Positions 52,034 through 60,823 of a DNA stretch of 64,000 nt are shown piece after piece. Position numbers and translations under genes: made by a program. Under the pieces are notes generated by a model. It was given only the letters and a program-made list of their open reading frames with translations, ran no database searches and was not told where the DNA came from. Each line of letters begins with the position of its first letter. Within the stretch, counting starts at the first letter, position 1. Source of the stretch: an uncultured Acetatifactor sp. (GTDB lineage: Bacteria; Bacillota; Clostridia; Lachnospirales; Lachnospiraceae); assembly GCA_910578815.1 (NCBI GenBank), contig CAJTSE010000013.1, positions 27,110 to 91,109 of the forward strand, written 5' to 3'.

Positions 52034-53785
52034 TTAAAAATCAGCATCGGTAAATCCATAGTAGGTCTTCAGGCCGTTCTTCAAGGAATTCTGTGCCTCA
52101 GTCAGCCTGTCGTTCATCTTCTTGTTCCATTCAGGCAGATTAGCCTTTACCGTGTCAAGCCAGCTGGCATTGGTCACAGGAACGCCAACCACTTCTTCGT
52201 TGGTCAGATTCAGCCACTCATAGATGCACTCTTTCCGGGTGCCGTCCTCATACACATACCAGGGATAGCACTTATCGGATACGTCCCAGATCTGGCCTTC
52301 CTCCCAAAGCTGTACGACATACTGGAAGCCGGGCATCTTCTCTGCATCACCGTAACGCGCATGGTTCACGGTTGAATACCAAATCTTCATCTGCGCATCA
52401 AATTCGTCTCCCGTTACCAGAGGGAAGGAATCGTTTAAGCAGCTCTGCATAACACCTGCGTTGTTCCACTGCTGATCCGCTCTCGCCTGCATAGCCTCGG
52501 TAGCGCCGCACCAGTAGGAGCCGAACGCATAAGCCAGATCCAGCTGTGCTTTCTCCGCATCACTCCATGCCGGATCGCCGTCATCCATAGCATAATTGTG
52601 GATCGCCATGGGGTCGATTACGATACCCACGGTATTTCCTCTATAATCCGTTGCCGGTCTGGGATAGATGTCCCAATCACCGGATTCCACCGCATTGGTA
52701 GGCCATGTGCCGTCCTCATTCTGGCCCATTGCAGAGTCGGTCATCATCCAGGGGTCACCTGCAGAGGTCAGGCAGTAATTACGGCAGAAGAATCTGTAGC
52801 TCCACCACCAGCCGTCATCCATGATTGCCTGATCAACGGCACCCTGTCCCTGCTTGGTAAAGATTTCATACTCGGACCACTGAGGAATATAATCCAACAA
52901 GCTCATAACCTGATCGGATGCCATATTCACCTCAGCGCCTTCGTTCATAGCCTTCACCACCGTGTCTGTACCGGTCTGAATAAACTGAGTAGCACTGCCG
53001 TAAACCAGACCCCAGAAATTGGTGTTATCCGCGGAGGTAACAAAATCTGTGTAATCTTCGATGGTCCAGTCAGGTCCGGGAACATCTATATTATTGTCCT
53101 CAGCCAGCTCTTTGTTTACAAATACGCCCCAAGGCTGCATAAACTGAGGCAGGCCTGCCTGAAAACCGTAGTAATTCATCTGAGACATCAGGGATGTATT
53201 AAAGGATTGATACAAGGGATCGTCTGCATAGACGGACAAGTCTGCCACCATACCCTTGGCCGTATCATCAGGCAGCATGGTAGAAGCATATATATCAGGA
53301 TACTTTCCATGCTCTGCCTTGAAATTCTCCAGCTCCTGATCCCAGGAGGTATCGTTGCTGTCCGGATCGTCGGTCTTTGCATACAGATTGATTTTCAGAT
53401 TCGGATAAATCTCATTAAATTTTTTAGCCATAGCATAAAGCATAGCCACGTTTTTGGAGGTAAGATCCTCATCCGCGATGGTCATATGTCCCAGATCGCT
53501 GTAGTACACACTGTCACCGGACCAGCACATTACGTCAATGTTTCCGGAAACTTCCGGATCCAGGGTAAGGTAAAAAGGCTTGGTATTAACGGTCTCGCCG
53601 CCGTTGGAGTCTCCGGTATTGGCATTATCACCGCCCGAATTTCCACCGTTGTTCGTCTCTCCACTGCTTTGAACACTACCCCCCCCATTTGAAGAGTCGC
53701 CGCCGTTATCATTACCGCAGCCAGTCATCAGGCCGGCTGCCATGGCAACAGAAAGAAGCAGTCCCAATACTTTCTTCGCTTTCAT
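52034..53785 (-). CDS. Extracellular sugar-binding lipoprotein, system 1
   Basis: This 583-aa family-1-type solute-binding protein has a signal peptide and lipobox AAGLMTGCGN (Cys near residue 23), a Gly/Ser/Asn-rich linker (about 26-65) and the binding domain. It is longer than typical (about 430 aa). ATG 53785 is chosen because GGAGG lies six bases before it. It is the first gene of the locus, after a strong promoter and two AAAACGTTTT operators, and is followed by an intra-operon hairpin. It probably works with the permease pair at 40737-42634. Confidence 0.92.
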   Translation of the reverse strand: MKAKKVLGLLLSVAMAAGLMTGCGNDNGGDSSNGGGSVQSSGETNNGGNSGGDNANTGDSNGGETVNTKPFYLTLDPEVSGNIDVMCWSGDSVYYSDLGHMTIADEDLTSKNVAMLYAMAKKFNEIYPNLKINLYAKTDDPDSNDTSWDQELENFKAEHGKYPDIYASTMLPDDTAKGMVADLSVYADDPLYQSFNTSLMSQMNYYGFQAGLPQFMQPWGVFVNKELAEDNNIDVPGPDWTIEDYTDFVTSADNTNFWGLVYGSATQFIQTGTDTVVKAMNEGAEVNMASDQVMSLLDYIPQWSEYEIFTKQGQGAVDQAIMDDGWWWSYRFFCRNYCLTSAGDPWMMTDSAMGQNEDGTWPTNAVESGDWDIYPRPATDYRGNTVGIVIDPMAIHNYAMDDGDPAWSDAEKAQLDLAYAFGSYWCGATEAMQARADQQWNNAGVMQSCLNDSFPLVTGDEFDAQMKIWYSTVNHARYGDAEKMPGFQYVVQLWEEGQIWDVSDKCYPWYVYEDGTRKECIYEWLNLTNEEVVGVPVTNASWLDTVKANLPEWNKKMNDRLTEAQNSLKNGLKTYYGFTDADF

Positions 53786-53852
53786 AATTTTCCTCCGTTT
53801 CTTTTTTGATCGAGCTTCCGACACGGATTTTAGATTTGTGTCAGAATTTACC

Positions 53853-53862
53853 AAAACGTTTT
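53853..53862. promoter_or_regulatory. LacI-type operator, leader site
   Basis: AAAACGTTTT, a 10-bp perfect palindrome in ACCAAAACGTTTTTC, lies 68 bp before the binding-protein start. The same core occurs at 54043-54054 and inside the lacI promoter at 62856-62865. Confidence 0.65.
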
Positions 53863-54042
53863 TCTTCCCTTAAATTTCAGCTGTCCCGGACTTTACTCTC
53901 TTCCCTGATACCTCCAGGCCCAGCTTCCGACTTGCGTAAAGCGTGACACTTGGCTGAAGAGCCTTATCCATTGGCAGCTTCAAAAGTCTTATGTACAAAG
54001 TGCTGATCACCATTACACTTTTTACTTTATAGCTTTCATTAG

Positions 54043-54054
54043 AAAAACGTTTTT
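54043..54054. promoter_or_regulatory. LacI-type operator near the transcription start
   Basis: AAAAACGTTTTT is a perfect 12-bp palindrome, about 27 bp downstream of the -10 box of the locus promoter, placed to block early elongation or initiation. The rest of 53786-54270 (485 bp without a gene) is an AT-rich leader of about 290 nt with no riboswitch or T-box that I can see. Confidence 0.75.
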
Positions 54055-54080
54055 GTACCGCTCACCTCAACTACAATTAT

Positions 54081-54109
54081 ATGATATTCTATGTAGTTCA
54101 ATTTGTCAA
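54081..54109 (-). promoter_or_regulatory. Main promoter of the glucan locus
   Basis: On the minus strand TTGACA (54104-54109) and TATCAT (54081-54086) are separated by 17 bp. This is the only strong promoter that I see upstream of the binding-protein gene, and it is followed by two LacI-type operators. Confidence 0.8.
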
Positions 54110-54270
54110 CAAAAACCTTGCTTTCCTATTTAAAATTGTTTATATTATACAACACAGTCATTTCTTTTTTGGTATTTATTCCTAGTATGCAGCTTTTCAA
54201 CACTAGATTACTGCATTTCTTCCCTGCCTGTCCGTTATCAAGTAAAGCATTCAAGGAAGGTAAGAATCCG

Positions 54271-54720
54271 CTATTTATATGTTACGGTTCTAAATTTTTG
54301 CTCTATCCAAAAGGTTGCCTCTAATGCATGAAAGTGAATGAATCTTATTTTGGGATCGTCAATCCCCTTCGGGAAAAAGCTTTTATCACCATCATCCCAT
54401 AGCTCCTGCATTTCTTTTCTGTCCGTGATAAACTCAACTTCTCCCACCAGGGTTAAGGAATCACCTCCCTGTTGAAAGCAGACGCTGGACTTTGTATTGG
54501 TCTCAAAGTGCTTTGCCTTGCCCTGCTTTTCGCTCCTTTTGGATGTGACAAAATATATTTCTCTAAATCCCTTATTGCTTAACTTCCTGACACAACAAGT
54601 TCTCGGATAGCCTTTTTCATCCACAGATGTAACAAACATAATCTCACACTTTTGCACTAATTCATCAGCTTTTCCTTCTATTTCCTTAATCCTTTGTTTC
54701 TGGATGTCACTCGCTTTCAA
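54271..54720 (-). CDS. Pyridoxamine 5'-phosphate oxidase-like flavin protein
   Basis: This 149-aa split-barrel protein of the PNPOx-like superfamily probably binds FMN or F420-like cofactor. CEIMFVTSVDEKGYPRTCCV and REIYFVTSKRSEKQ match general-stress-type members. It starts at a TTG (54720), with GGAGGG upstream; no ATG is in frame. Substrate unknown. The 212 bp upstream hold a perfect TGTCACGTGACA palindrome at 54883-54894. Confidence 0.88.
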   Translation of the reverse strand: MKASDIQKQRIKEIEGKADELVQKCEIMFVTSVDEKGYPRTCCVRKLSNKGFREIYFVTSKRSEKQGKAKHFETNTKSSVCFQQGGDSLTLVGEVEFITDRKEMQELWDDGDKSFFPKGIDDPKIRFIHFHALEATFWIEQKFRTVTYK

Positions 54721-54933
54721 TTCCTTATCATACCCTCCGCTATATTATCCTTTGTTATTCTGCACACAGGTTTCAAAAACTGACCGTATATCCGGCTTTG
54801 TTTCCATTCCTTCTTCAAATCCTAATATAACAAAGCACTCGTAAGAAAACCACCACGTTGAAAATGCTGTTCAAACAGATCATGTCACGTGACAGTTTGC
54901 ATTTTCCCTGATCGCAGCTATTCAGATTATGAT

Positions 54934-55140
54934 TCAGTTAGTCCTCTGAAAAATAACTGTCTCTTCCTTCATGGATATTTTCCCGACCTGGTAACCGTAT
55001 TCCAAAAGCTCCTTTTTATATTTCAGAAAAGAATGATCCATCGGTATTCCTGCAATATTCTGTATTTCCTCAAAAGTCAGCAAAACGGATTCCCTGCCGT
55101 CTCGCTGCACATACTCCCATAAAATACTGTACTTACTCAT
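54934..55140 (-). CDS. Small hypothetical protein of the DUF7662 kind
   Basis: This 68-aa protein has no membrane helix. SKYSILWEYVQRDGRESVLLT, TFEEIQNIAGIPMDHSFLKY and GYQVGKISMKEETVIF match a family of short Firmicutes proteins with a helix-turn-helix-like middle. GAAGGAAAAATC precedes the ATG. A regulatory role is possible but unproven. Confidence 0.75.
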   Translation of the reverse strand: MSKYSILWEYVQRDGRESVLLTFEEIQNIAGIPMDHSFLKYKKELLEYGYQVGKISMKEETVIFQRTN

Positions 55141-55235
55141 GATTTTTCCTTCTCTTTCCTGTAATTCTCTGTAATTTTCTGCAGCACCTGCCTTATGCAG
55201 GCAGGCGCTTTGTACTCTCCATTTTCACCCGGCCT

Positions 55236-55892
55236 TTATCCGATTCGCTCTACCAGCGTATCCGCCTGGAAGGGCTTTACCACAAAGGCATCCGCACCAA
55301 GCTGCAGCGCCAGCTCCACATTTGCTTTGGCGGACAATGCGGAAAGCATGACCACCCTTAATCCGGGATAGTCCTCCCTTATTTTTTTCAGGGTCTCGAT
55401 ACCGTTCATCTCCGGCATCCCAATATCCAGCACACACACGTCCACTGCCTCTCCGCCCAGTATCTTCAGGCATTCCCTGCCGTTTCCCGCCTGCAGGACC
55501 CTATGGCCCTGCTTGGTCAGAATATCCTCCACCATCATCCGCATAAAATCCGAATCGTCCGTGATCAGAACCCTTTTGCTTTCTCCCTGTGCGGCAGAGG
55601 GAACGTAATCAAAAATACTGTCTGCCTGGCTTTGATTCAATATGTCGGCAATATCGTTCTTATCCCAGTTCAAGTCACTGCCGGAGCTGCCAAAAGGGCC
55701 GATCCCAAGCAGATCGTCTGCCGTCACAAATAAAGCACTGCAAATTTTAGGTATCATGGCGATGTCCGGATAAGAAACTCCCATCTCCCATCTCGAAACC
55801 GCCTGGGGCGTAACATTCAGTTTTTCAGCAAGCTCCGCCTGAGTGAAATCCCGTTTCAGACGACAGCGCTTGATCACTTCTCCAATATTCAT
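55236..55892 (-). CDS. XRE helix-turn-helix fused to a receiver domain
   Basis: This 218-aa regulator has an N-terminal XRE/Cro HTH (residues 1-65: FTQAELAEKLNVTPQAVSRW), a linker, and a C-terminal CheY-like receiver (about 106-218) with D112/D113, phospho-acceptor D156 in VLDIGMPEMNG and K206. Response regulators normally carry the receiver first and the DNA-binding part last; this order is reversed. No kinase gene is adjacent. GGAGG precedes the ATG. DNA binding may be switched by phosphorylation from a distant kinase. Confidence 0.9.
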   Translation of the reverse strand: MNIGEVIKRCRLKRDFTQAELAEKLNVTPQAVSRWEMGVSYPDIAMIPKICSALFVTADDLLGIGPFGSSGSDLNWDKNDIADILNQSQADSIFDYVPSAAQGESKRVLITDDSDFMRMMVEDILTKQGHRVLQAGNGRECLKILGGEAVDVCVLDIGMPEMNGIETLKKIREDYPGLRVVMLSALSAKANVELALQLGADAFVVKPFQADTLVERIG

Positions 55893-56005
55893 AGCTTTCC
55901 TCCGTTTTCACAATGTTTTGTCCGGACATCATTAGCTTACCACGCAAAAAACATCGGCGTCAAACAAGCGCTGCTTGTGATCGGAGGAAGCCTTCGGCTT
56001 ATCCA

Positions 56006-56479
56006 TCAGATCAGCTTTGCCTTACAGGACATTTTTTCCACCTCCAGCCGAAAAACGGCTGTTCTTTCCAGCATCCTGTCGTCATAGTCCCATTCCGCTT
56101 TTCCCGTAGCCTGCCTCATAACGGCACCAAGTCCCATTTTCTTCTCTCTCCGATCCGCAACAAGGCATAGCCTCCCCGTACCGATCACGCTCTGAAATTC
56201 TGCAGAAAAGCTGCATACATTTTTTCCCTCCAGCAGCTTATACCTTCCGTCGATCTCAAAGCCCACGGAAGGCTCTGCCCCGGCAAGTTCAAATTTCCGG
56301 CCCGCACATGCGCCGTGAAAATAAAAAAGTATTTTCCCGCCTTCCATTAGACAGCCGTAATTTACAGGTACAATATAAATCTCGCCCTTATCGTAAAAAG
56401 CCACCCGCAGAATCGTCTCCCGCAAGATAAACCCTTCTATTTCTTTTTGATCCGTAATTTCTCTGTCACTTCGTCTCAT
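56006..56479 (-). CDS. PNPOx-like flavin protein (NimA-related)
   Basis: This 157-aa split-barrel protein from ATG 56479 (GGAGGT eight bases upstream, inside the HAD gene end) has MRRSDREITDQKEIEGFILR, IYIVPVNYGCLMEGGKILFY and FELAGAEPSVGFEID, close to the NimA/nitroimidazole-resistance-like flavin proteins. It is translated right after the HAD phosphatase gene (1-bp gap). Substrate unknown; resistance cannot be inferred. Confidence 0.87.
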   Translation of the reverse strand: MRRSDREITDQKEIEGFILRETILRVAFYDKGEIYIVPVNYGCLMEGGKILFYFHGACAGRKFELAGAEPSVGFEIDGRYKLLEGKNVCSFSAEFQSVIGTGRLCLVADRREKKMGLGAVMRQATGKAEWDYDDRMLERTAVFRLEVEKMSCKAKLI

Positions 56480-56480
56480 T

Positions 56481-57251
56481 TTATAAGACCTCCGCCAAAT
56501 ACTTTGCAATACCATCCTCGTCATTGGTGCCGATCACGAAATCCGCTTCCCTTTTAACCTCATCTATGGCGTTCCCCATGGCAATCCCCATTCCGCAGAT
56601 TTTAAGCATCCCCATGTCAGCGTAATCATCCCCAAAGGCCATCACCTGCTCCGGTCTGATCCCGCAGACAGAACATGCCGCCAAAACAGCCCGCTCCTTT
56701 GTGGCTTCCCTTTTGGTAAATTTATACCAGTAACCATCAGAAAAACGCACGCAGTCGCACTCCCCAAGCTGTTCCTGCAGCTGTGCAGCCTTGTGATCCT
56801 CAAAAATCTCCACACACATTTTTAAGGAGCTTTCCTGAAAATCCTGAAAATCCGTATAGACACTCTCTCCCCAGCTCTTATCGTTATTTTTCGGATCAGT
56901 CCTGTAATTCCAGTAATGCGTGCTTACGGTGTCGATGGTAATCTGGCAGTCAGGGCCGCAGACGTTTCTGGCCGTTTGGATCATCCGGCAGGTTTCTTCC
57001 CCTGAAAATTCTGCCCGGTACACATACTCCCCCTTAAATTTCACCAAGGCCCCGCCGCTTACAATCAGCAGGTCAGGCTGCAGCTCATCCAGGAACGATA
57101 AGGTATTCTGCTCTCCCCTGGATGTGGACACGCCGATCAATATGCCCTTCTCTCTGCATTTCTGTAAGGCCTCCAATGTTTCCTTATGAATCGTCTTATC
57201 GCTGCAAAGCAGCGTACCGTCCAGATCAAACAGCATCAGTCGATATATCAT
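56481..57251 (-). CDS. Cof-type HAD-IIB phosphatase
   Basis: This cytoplasmic phosphatase of 256 aa has motif I LFDLDGTLLCSD, motif II VSTSRGE, motif III lysine in KREATKERAV and motif IV FGDDYADMGML. A C2B cap lies between motifs II and III. It likely acts on sugar phosphates or a flavin/pyridoxal phosphate. It overlaps the DUF3795 gene by 26 bp and is followed at once by the PNPOx-like gene; a flavin or pyridoxal link is possible. Confidence 0.93.
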   Translation of the reverse strand: MIYRLMLFDLDGTLLCSDKTIHKETLEALQKCREKGILIGVSTSRGEQNTLSFLDELQPDLLIVSGGALVKFKGEYVYRAEFSGEETCRMIQTARNVCGPDCQITIDTVSTHYWNYRTDPKNNDKSWGESVYTDFQDFQESSLKMCVEIFEDHKAAQLQEQLGECDCVRFSDGYWYKFTKREATKERAVLAACSVCGIRPEQVMAFGDDYADMGMLKICGMGIAMGNAIDEVKREADFVIGTNDEDGIAKYLAEVL

Positions 57252-57540
57252 GATCTTTCTCCCTTGCCAGCATCGTTAAATGTTCCACAATATCAGGATT
57301 CCAGTGTATAAGCGCCGGCAGCTGCTTACAGGGGAACTCATCACATAAACCGCAAAATGGAGCATTGTGCTTTCTGGCACACTCATGCACCTTACACCTG
57401 CCGGATTCTGCCCATTCCGGAACATAGCCGTCTGCTTCTATGCAGCCCTTGCAGATACCCTCTTTCTTCTTCCGGCAGTCCGTACAGCATTCGCCGCAGG
57501 CTGTAATTGTGTTGAAATCTATCTTTTGCTTTTTACTCAT
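57226..57540 (-). CDS. DUF3795 cysteine-rich protein
   Basis: This 104-aa protein has many cysteines in CxxCCTDCRKKKEGICKGC and CARKHNAPFCGLCDEFPCKQL, typical of DUF3795 and suggesting zinc or iron binding. It overlaps the HAD gene start. Function unknown. Confidence 0.88.
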   Translation of the reverse strand: MSKKQKIDFNTITACGECCTDCRKKKEGICKGCIEADGYVPEWAESGRCKVHECARKHNAPFCGLCDEFPCKQLPALIHWNPDIVEHLTMLAREKDHDISTDAV

Positions 57541-57598
57541 TACTGTCCCTTTCCATTCTCAATCGGGCTGTGTGCAATTACCTTTTGACACTATGATT

Positions 57599-57637
57599 GA
57601 AGTGGGACAGAAACCTTTTCAGACCCTGTCCCACTTC
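57599..57637. terminator. Hairpin between methyltransferase and DUF3795 genes
   Basis: GAAGTGGGACAG (57599-57610) pairs perfectly with CTGTCCCACTTC (57626-57637). No clear T-run follows on either strand, so it may be a weak terminator or a processing hairpin of the methyltransferase transcript. Confidence 0.6.
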
Positions 57638-57686
57638 CTTTAAAATGCACCTGAAACGCAGACGCCGAATTGGTTTTTAAGTCTGC

Positions 57687-58499
57687 TTAAGTATTCTTAA
57701 AAACCTGTTTTCGATAGCGGTATACCTTTTGCCCCAAAGACCCCTGATAACAGAGCTCTTCAAAGCCCCGCTGCAGAAGCTCCCTGCTTGGCCTGCACTC
57801 CCGGCTCTGATCTCCGGGGCAGTCCAATACCCAGCCTCCGGATTTCACCACCCGGAAAATCTCGGCCAGCTCCGCCTCATAATCATCCCCCACCACATGG
57901 CCGGACATGACGATGTCGAAGGTATTGTCCGGATATGCCAGGCTGTCCGCCATTCCGTCCACGACCCGGATATTACCAATCTGCTCCCGCCTGATCCGAT
58001 CCCGCAAATATTCCCGCAGGGTATCCACCGGCTCGCTGGCATAAACCTCTGCCGCCTGACAGGCAGCGGCAAAGGCCAGCCGCCCTGATCCGCTTCCCAC
58101 GTCAAGCACCGTTTTTCCATGAAAATCAGCCAGCTCAAAAAGCCGCTCCCTGTCCCATGCGTAAATGAAATCGCACTTTGCCTGCATAGCCTCCGGCGTG
58201 GTATAGATCACAAAATCCTCCACCGCAGAAAGCACATACAGCTCTGCGGCGCGGACGTCCTGCGGCCCTTCCGCTTTTTGAGCCTTCTCTGTCAGAGCTT
58301 CCACAACGGACCGGCCTTCGGGACACTTATGCAGGAAATACCAGCAAACTGCCGGATTTCCCTTAAGCGCAATCCCAAGCTGCCCTGCCAGCGCTTCATC
58401 CTGCTTCGCCGCCCTCAATAAAAGTCTGAGCTGAAAACGCTCCATCATTAAAAAGCTGTTGAATGAGTATTCTTCTACCTGAATCCAGTTTAATGACAT
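57687..58499 (-). CDS. SAM-dependent methyltransferase
   Basis: This class I methyltransferase has 270 aa. After a helical N-terminal domain of about 130 residues comes the SAM motif VLDVGSGSGRLAFAAA, the acidic residue in VYASEPVD, VVDGMADSLAYPDNTFDIVM (post-II) and WVLDCPGD. GGGGGC precedes the ATG. Substrate not predictable. Confidence 0.9.
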   Translation of the reverse strand: MSLNWIQVEEYSFNSFLMMERFQLRLLLRAAKQDEALAGQLGIALKGNPAVCWYFLHKCPEGRSVVEALTEKAQKAEGPQDVRAAELYVLSAVEDFVIYTTPEAMQAKCDFIYAWDRERLFELADFHGKTVLDVGSGSGRLAFAAACQAAEVYASEPVDTLREYLRDRIRREQIGNIRVVDGMADSLAYPDNTFDIVMSGHVVGDDYEAELAEIFRVVKSGGWVLDCPGDQSRECRPSRELLQRGFEELCYQGSLGQKVYRYRKQVFKNT

Positions 58500-58632
58500 A
58501 TTGCCCCCTATGTACCTGATTTTTCGTCAGGTAAAGTCTGCAAGGAGGGCAGTATTTCTATCGCTTACATACCCTCCCATTTACAGTAACCGCCATATTC
58601 CTCATATGATAACACCCCTTTCTCTTTTCTTT

Positions 58633-58833
58633 TCAGCAACGCTTATCACTGACTGCTTCTTTCCTCGCAGCCTGTAACGCCATTGCCGCCCGCCGTTCTT
58701 CGAAATCAATAAAATCATCCTTACGGCTGGTATTTATTATATCTACACCACCATGCGGAGTCAACGAAAATCTGACAGAAAAGTACACCCATTGGTGCAG
58801 AGCGCAAAGTGGCAAACACCGCTCCTTTCCCAT
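58633..58833 (-). CDS. Doubtful small ORF
   Basis: A 66-codon frame starts 6 bp after the GH55 gene. Only its second half (KDDFIDFEERRAAMALQAARKE) looks protein-like, helical and charged; the first half is unconvincing. It may be a remnant. The rest of 58500-58839 shows nothing I can name. Confidence 0.25.
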   Translation of the reverse strand: MGKERCLPLCALHQWVYFSVRFSLTPHGGVDIINTSRKDDFIDFEERRAAMALQAARKEAVSDKRC

Positions 58834-58839
58834 CCCTTC

Positions 58840-60819
58840 TCAATCATCCAATATCACCGCTCTGGCTCCCGGTGTCACTACTGCGTCCCCCCGGTCATTG
58901 ATAATGTGAGTGATGCCTGGATTTCCCGTAATCATCACCGTACAGATATGATGAATGCGGATATTCTCTGCCGCCTCCGGAATTTCCATGGCACTGTACA
59001 GCTCCACTTCCGCATCCCGATTATACAGATAAATGCCAAGGCCATACGCCTCATGACTTTCCACCGTATCCCCTATCTTTATGGACGCAAACCCGTTCAC
59101 CGTCCCGTCGTGACTGCGCCACGCCTCCTGATTTGGCACATCATAAGGGATTTCGCACTGGTAAAAAACGATCTTCCCGTCTTCTCCCTCCCAGATTGTC
59201 TGGTACTCCTGAAAATGCTCCACCATCAGCGCATAAACAGACACGCCGTCTCCCGTTACCCGGATTCCGTTGCGGGCCCTGTTGCGAGTCCAGCCCACGC
59301 CGCTTCCATGGTCCGCCCGCCATACCCAGAAATTATCACCGATCACTCCGTCCTGGTGAATCTCCACACAGCAGTCAACCTCCGTATTATAATCCTTAGC
59401 GCCGCCCACGCGGAAAAACAAATCCGCCAGCAAGGTGTTCACGGGTGCCTCCGCGCCGCATGTCTGATCCTGACGATCTGTCTCTTCCTGAACTCCTGCC
59501 TCTTCCTGGCCGTCTGCCGTTTCCTGGCCTCCTGCCTCTTCTCCCACTGACAGCAGATGATCCGTTTTTTCCGGTCCTGCATCAAACAGGATGCCTGCTG
59601 CCGTGGCGCCTCCGCCTCGCACCTCCAAACAGGAATTTCCCTTCATGGAGCGAAGCGTGGCAAGTCCCGAACCCAAAATTACCGTATTTTCCCTGTCAAT
59701 TACAAGCGCCGCCTCCAGCTCGTAAATTCCGGGCGTCAGGAACAAATTTTTTCCCTCCTGCAGCGCCTGATTCATGGTTTCCGCCGTGTCTGCCTCCGCT
59801 TTGGCAATATAAAAGGCTTCTATCGGTAAAAACTCACCCGGATTCCAGTCCGCCCCCACCACCTCCGTTCTGATTTCAGGAACATAAACCCCAAAGCCCT
59901 TCTCCCGATCATAAGTCAAAAAGGGCTTCTCCCTGATCCGATCCACCACAGGCACATTTGTATAAGCATGCTCCGGCCAGGTCCCCTCCGGCGCCTTTCC
60001 CTCTTCTATTCCGGCAAAAACCATATTCCAGTTTTCACCGATCCAGGTACTCCAATCGCAGTTTCTGGACAGCCATTGCTGCTGCGTTCCCGAATGAACT
60101 GCCAGCTCCACCCGGCTGTCCGCCAAAAATCCACCGCTGGCCCAGCCGTTGCTGTCGTGGAGATAAATTGTCTTTCCGATATGCACACGCCGCATAAAGG
60201 TCGCCTGGGACACTGCCCAGGTTACATATTCGCGGACGGATAAATTTTCCACTCCCCGCCAAAAATTACAGGTAGCATTGTGATTTCTGTTGTCTCCCAG
60301 CCATCTGGCATCGCAGGTCAGATTGTAAAGCGATACCTCTTCCGGCGAAGCACCCAGACCTGCAATCTGTGTGTAAAATCCAACCCTTGCCTGAATCTTT
60401 TCGTCATAGATACCGGGGAAAAAATAAATGGCATACCGATCATCTCCAAACTGGTTTTTCTCCTGTTTCTTCCAGATCTCTTCCAGAATCTCCTGCACCT
60501 CTTCCGGGTCGTCCTCCGGTGTAAAAAAGTATACGTTACTGCCGAATGCCTCCAGATGGTAGTTTTGTCGTAAATCTTTCATTTCCGAATTCTCCCCTGC
60601 CGTTTGGGGGCCTGCTTCTCGCTGATCTGCTGCGCCCTGCTCCCTGCTTTCCTGATCTATCCACTGCTCTGAAGATATATCTGCTGCTTTCTCTCTTTTC
60701 GTTGTGCCGCAGGCACATACTGCCGCACAGACAGCAGCCGTAATACAGAACACACGCAGAATGTGCAGAATATGTCTGGCCTGCCCCTGCAAATACATGC
60801 CTCTGCCGCTTTTCATCAC
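58840..60819 (-). CDS. GH55 exo-beta-1,3-glucanase lipoprotein
   Basis: This surface-anchored glucanase of 659 aa has a signal peptide with lipobox AVCAC (Cys 37) and then a GH55 double beta-helix. Family marks: GSNVYFFTPEDDPEEVQEIL, GFYTQIAGLGASPEEVSLYN, ATCNFWRGVENLS, GTQQQWLSRNCDWSTW, WNMVFAG, GKNLFLTPGIYELE, and YALMVEHFQEYQTIW with FYQCEIPYD, where the catalytic Glu is expected. A Glu/Gln/Gly-rich insertion (about 425-460) lies between strands. It starts 4 bp after the stop of the first LacI gene, so it is in the regulator operon. It should release glucose or short oligosaccharides from beta-1,3-glucan. Confidence 0.88.
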   Translation of the reverse strand: MMKSGRGMYLQGQARHILHILRVFCITAAVCAAVCACGTTKREKAADISSEQWIDQESREQGAADQREAGPQTAGENSEMKDLRQNYHLEAFGSNVYFFTPEDDPEEVQEILEEIWKKQEKNQFGDDRYAIYFFPGIYDEKIQARVGFYTQIAGLGASPEEVSLYNLTCDARWLGDNRNHNATCNFWRGVENLSVREYVTWAVSQATFMRRVHIGKTIYLHDSNGWASGGFLADSRVELAVHSGTQQQWLSRNCDWSTWIGENWNMVFAGIEEGKAPEGTWPEHAYTNVPVVDRIREKPFLTYDREKGFGVYVPEIRTEVVGADWNPGEFLPIEAFYIAKAEADTAETMNQALQEGKNLFLTPGIYELEAALVIDRENTVILGSGLATLRSMKGNSCLEVRGGGATAAGILFDAGPEKTDHLLSVGEEAGGQETADGQEEAGVQEETDRQDQTCGAEAPVNTLLADLFFRVGGAKDYNTEVDCCVEIHQDGVIGDNFWVWRADHGSGVGWTRNRARNGIRVTGDGVSVYALMVEHFQEYQTIWEGEDGKIVFYQCEIPYDVPNQEAWRSHDGTVNGFASIKIGDTVESHEAYGLGIYLYNRDAEVELYSAMEIPEAAENIRIHHICTVMITGNPGITHIINDRGDAVVTPGARAVILDD

Positions 60820-60823
60820 TTTC

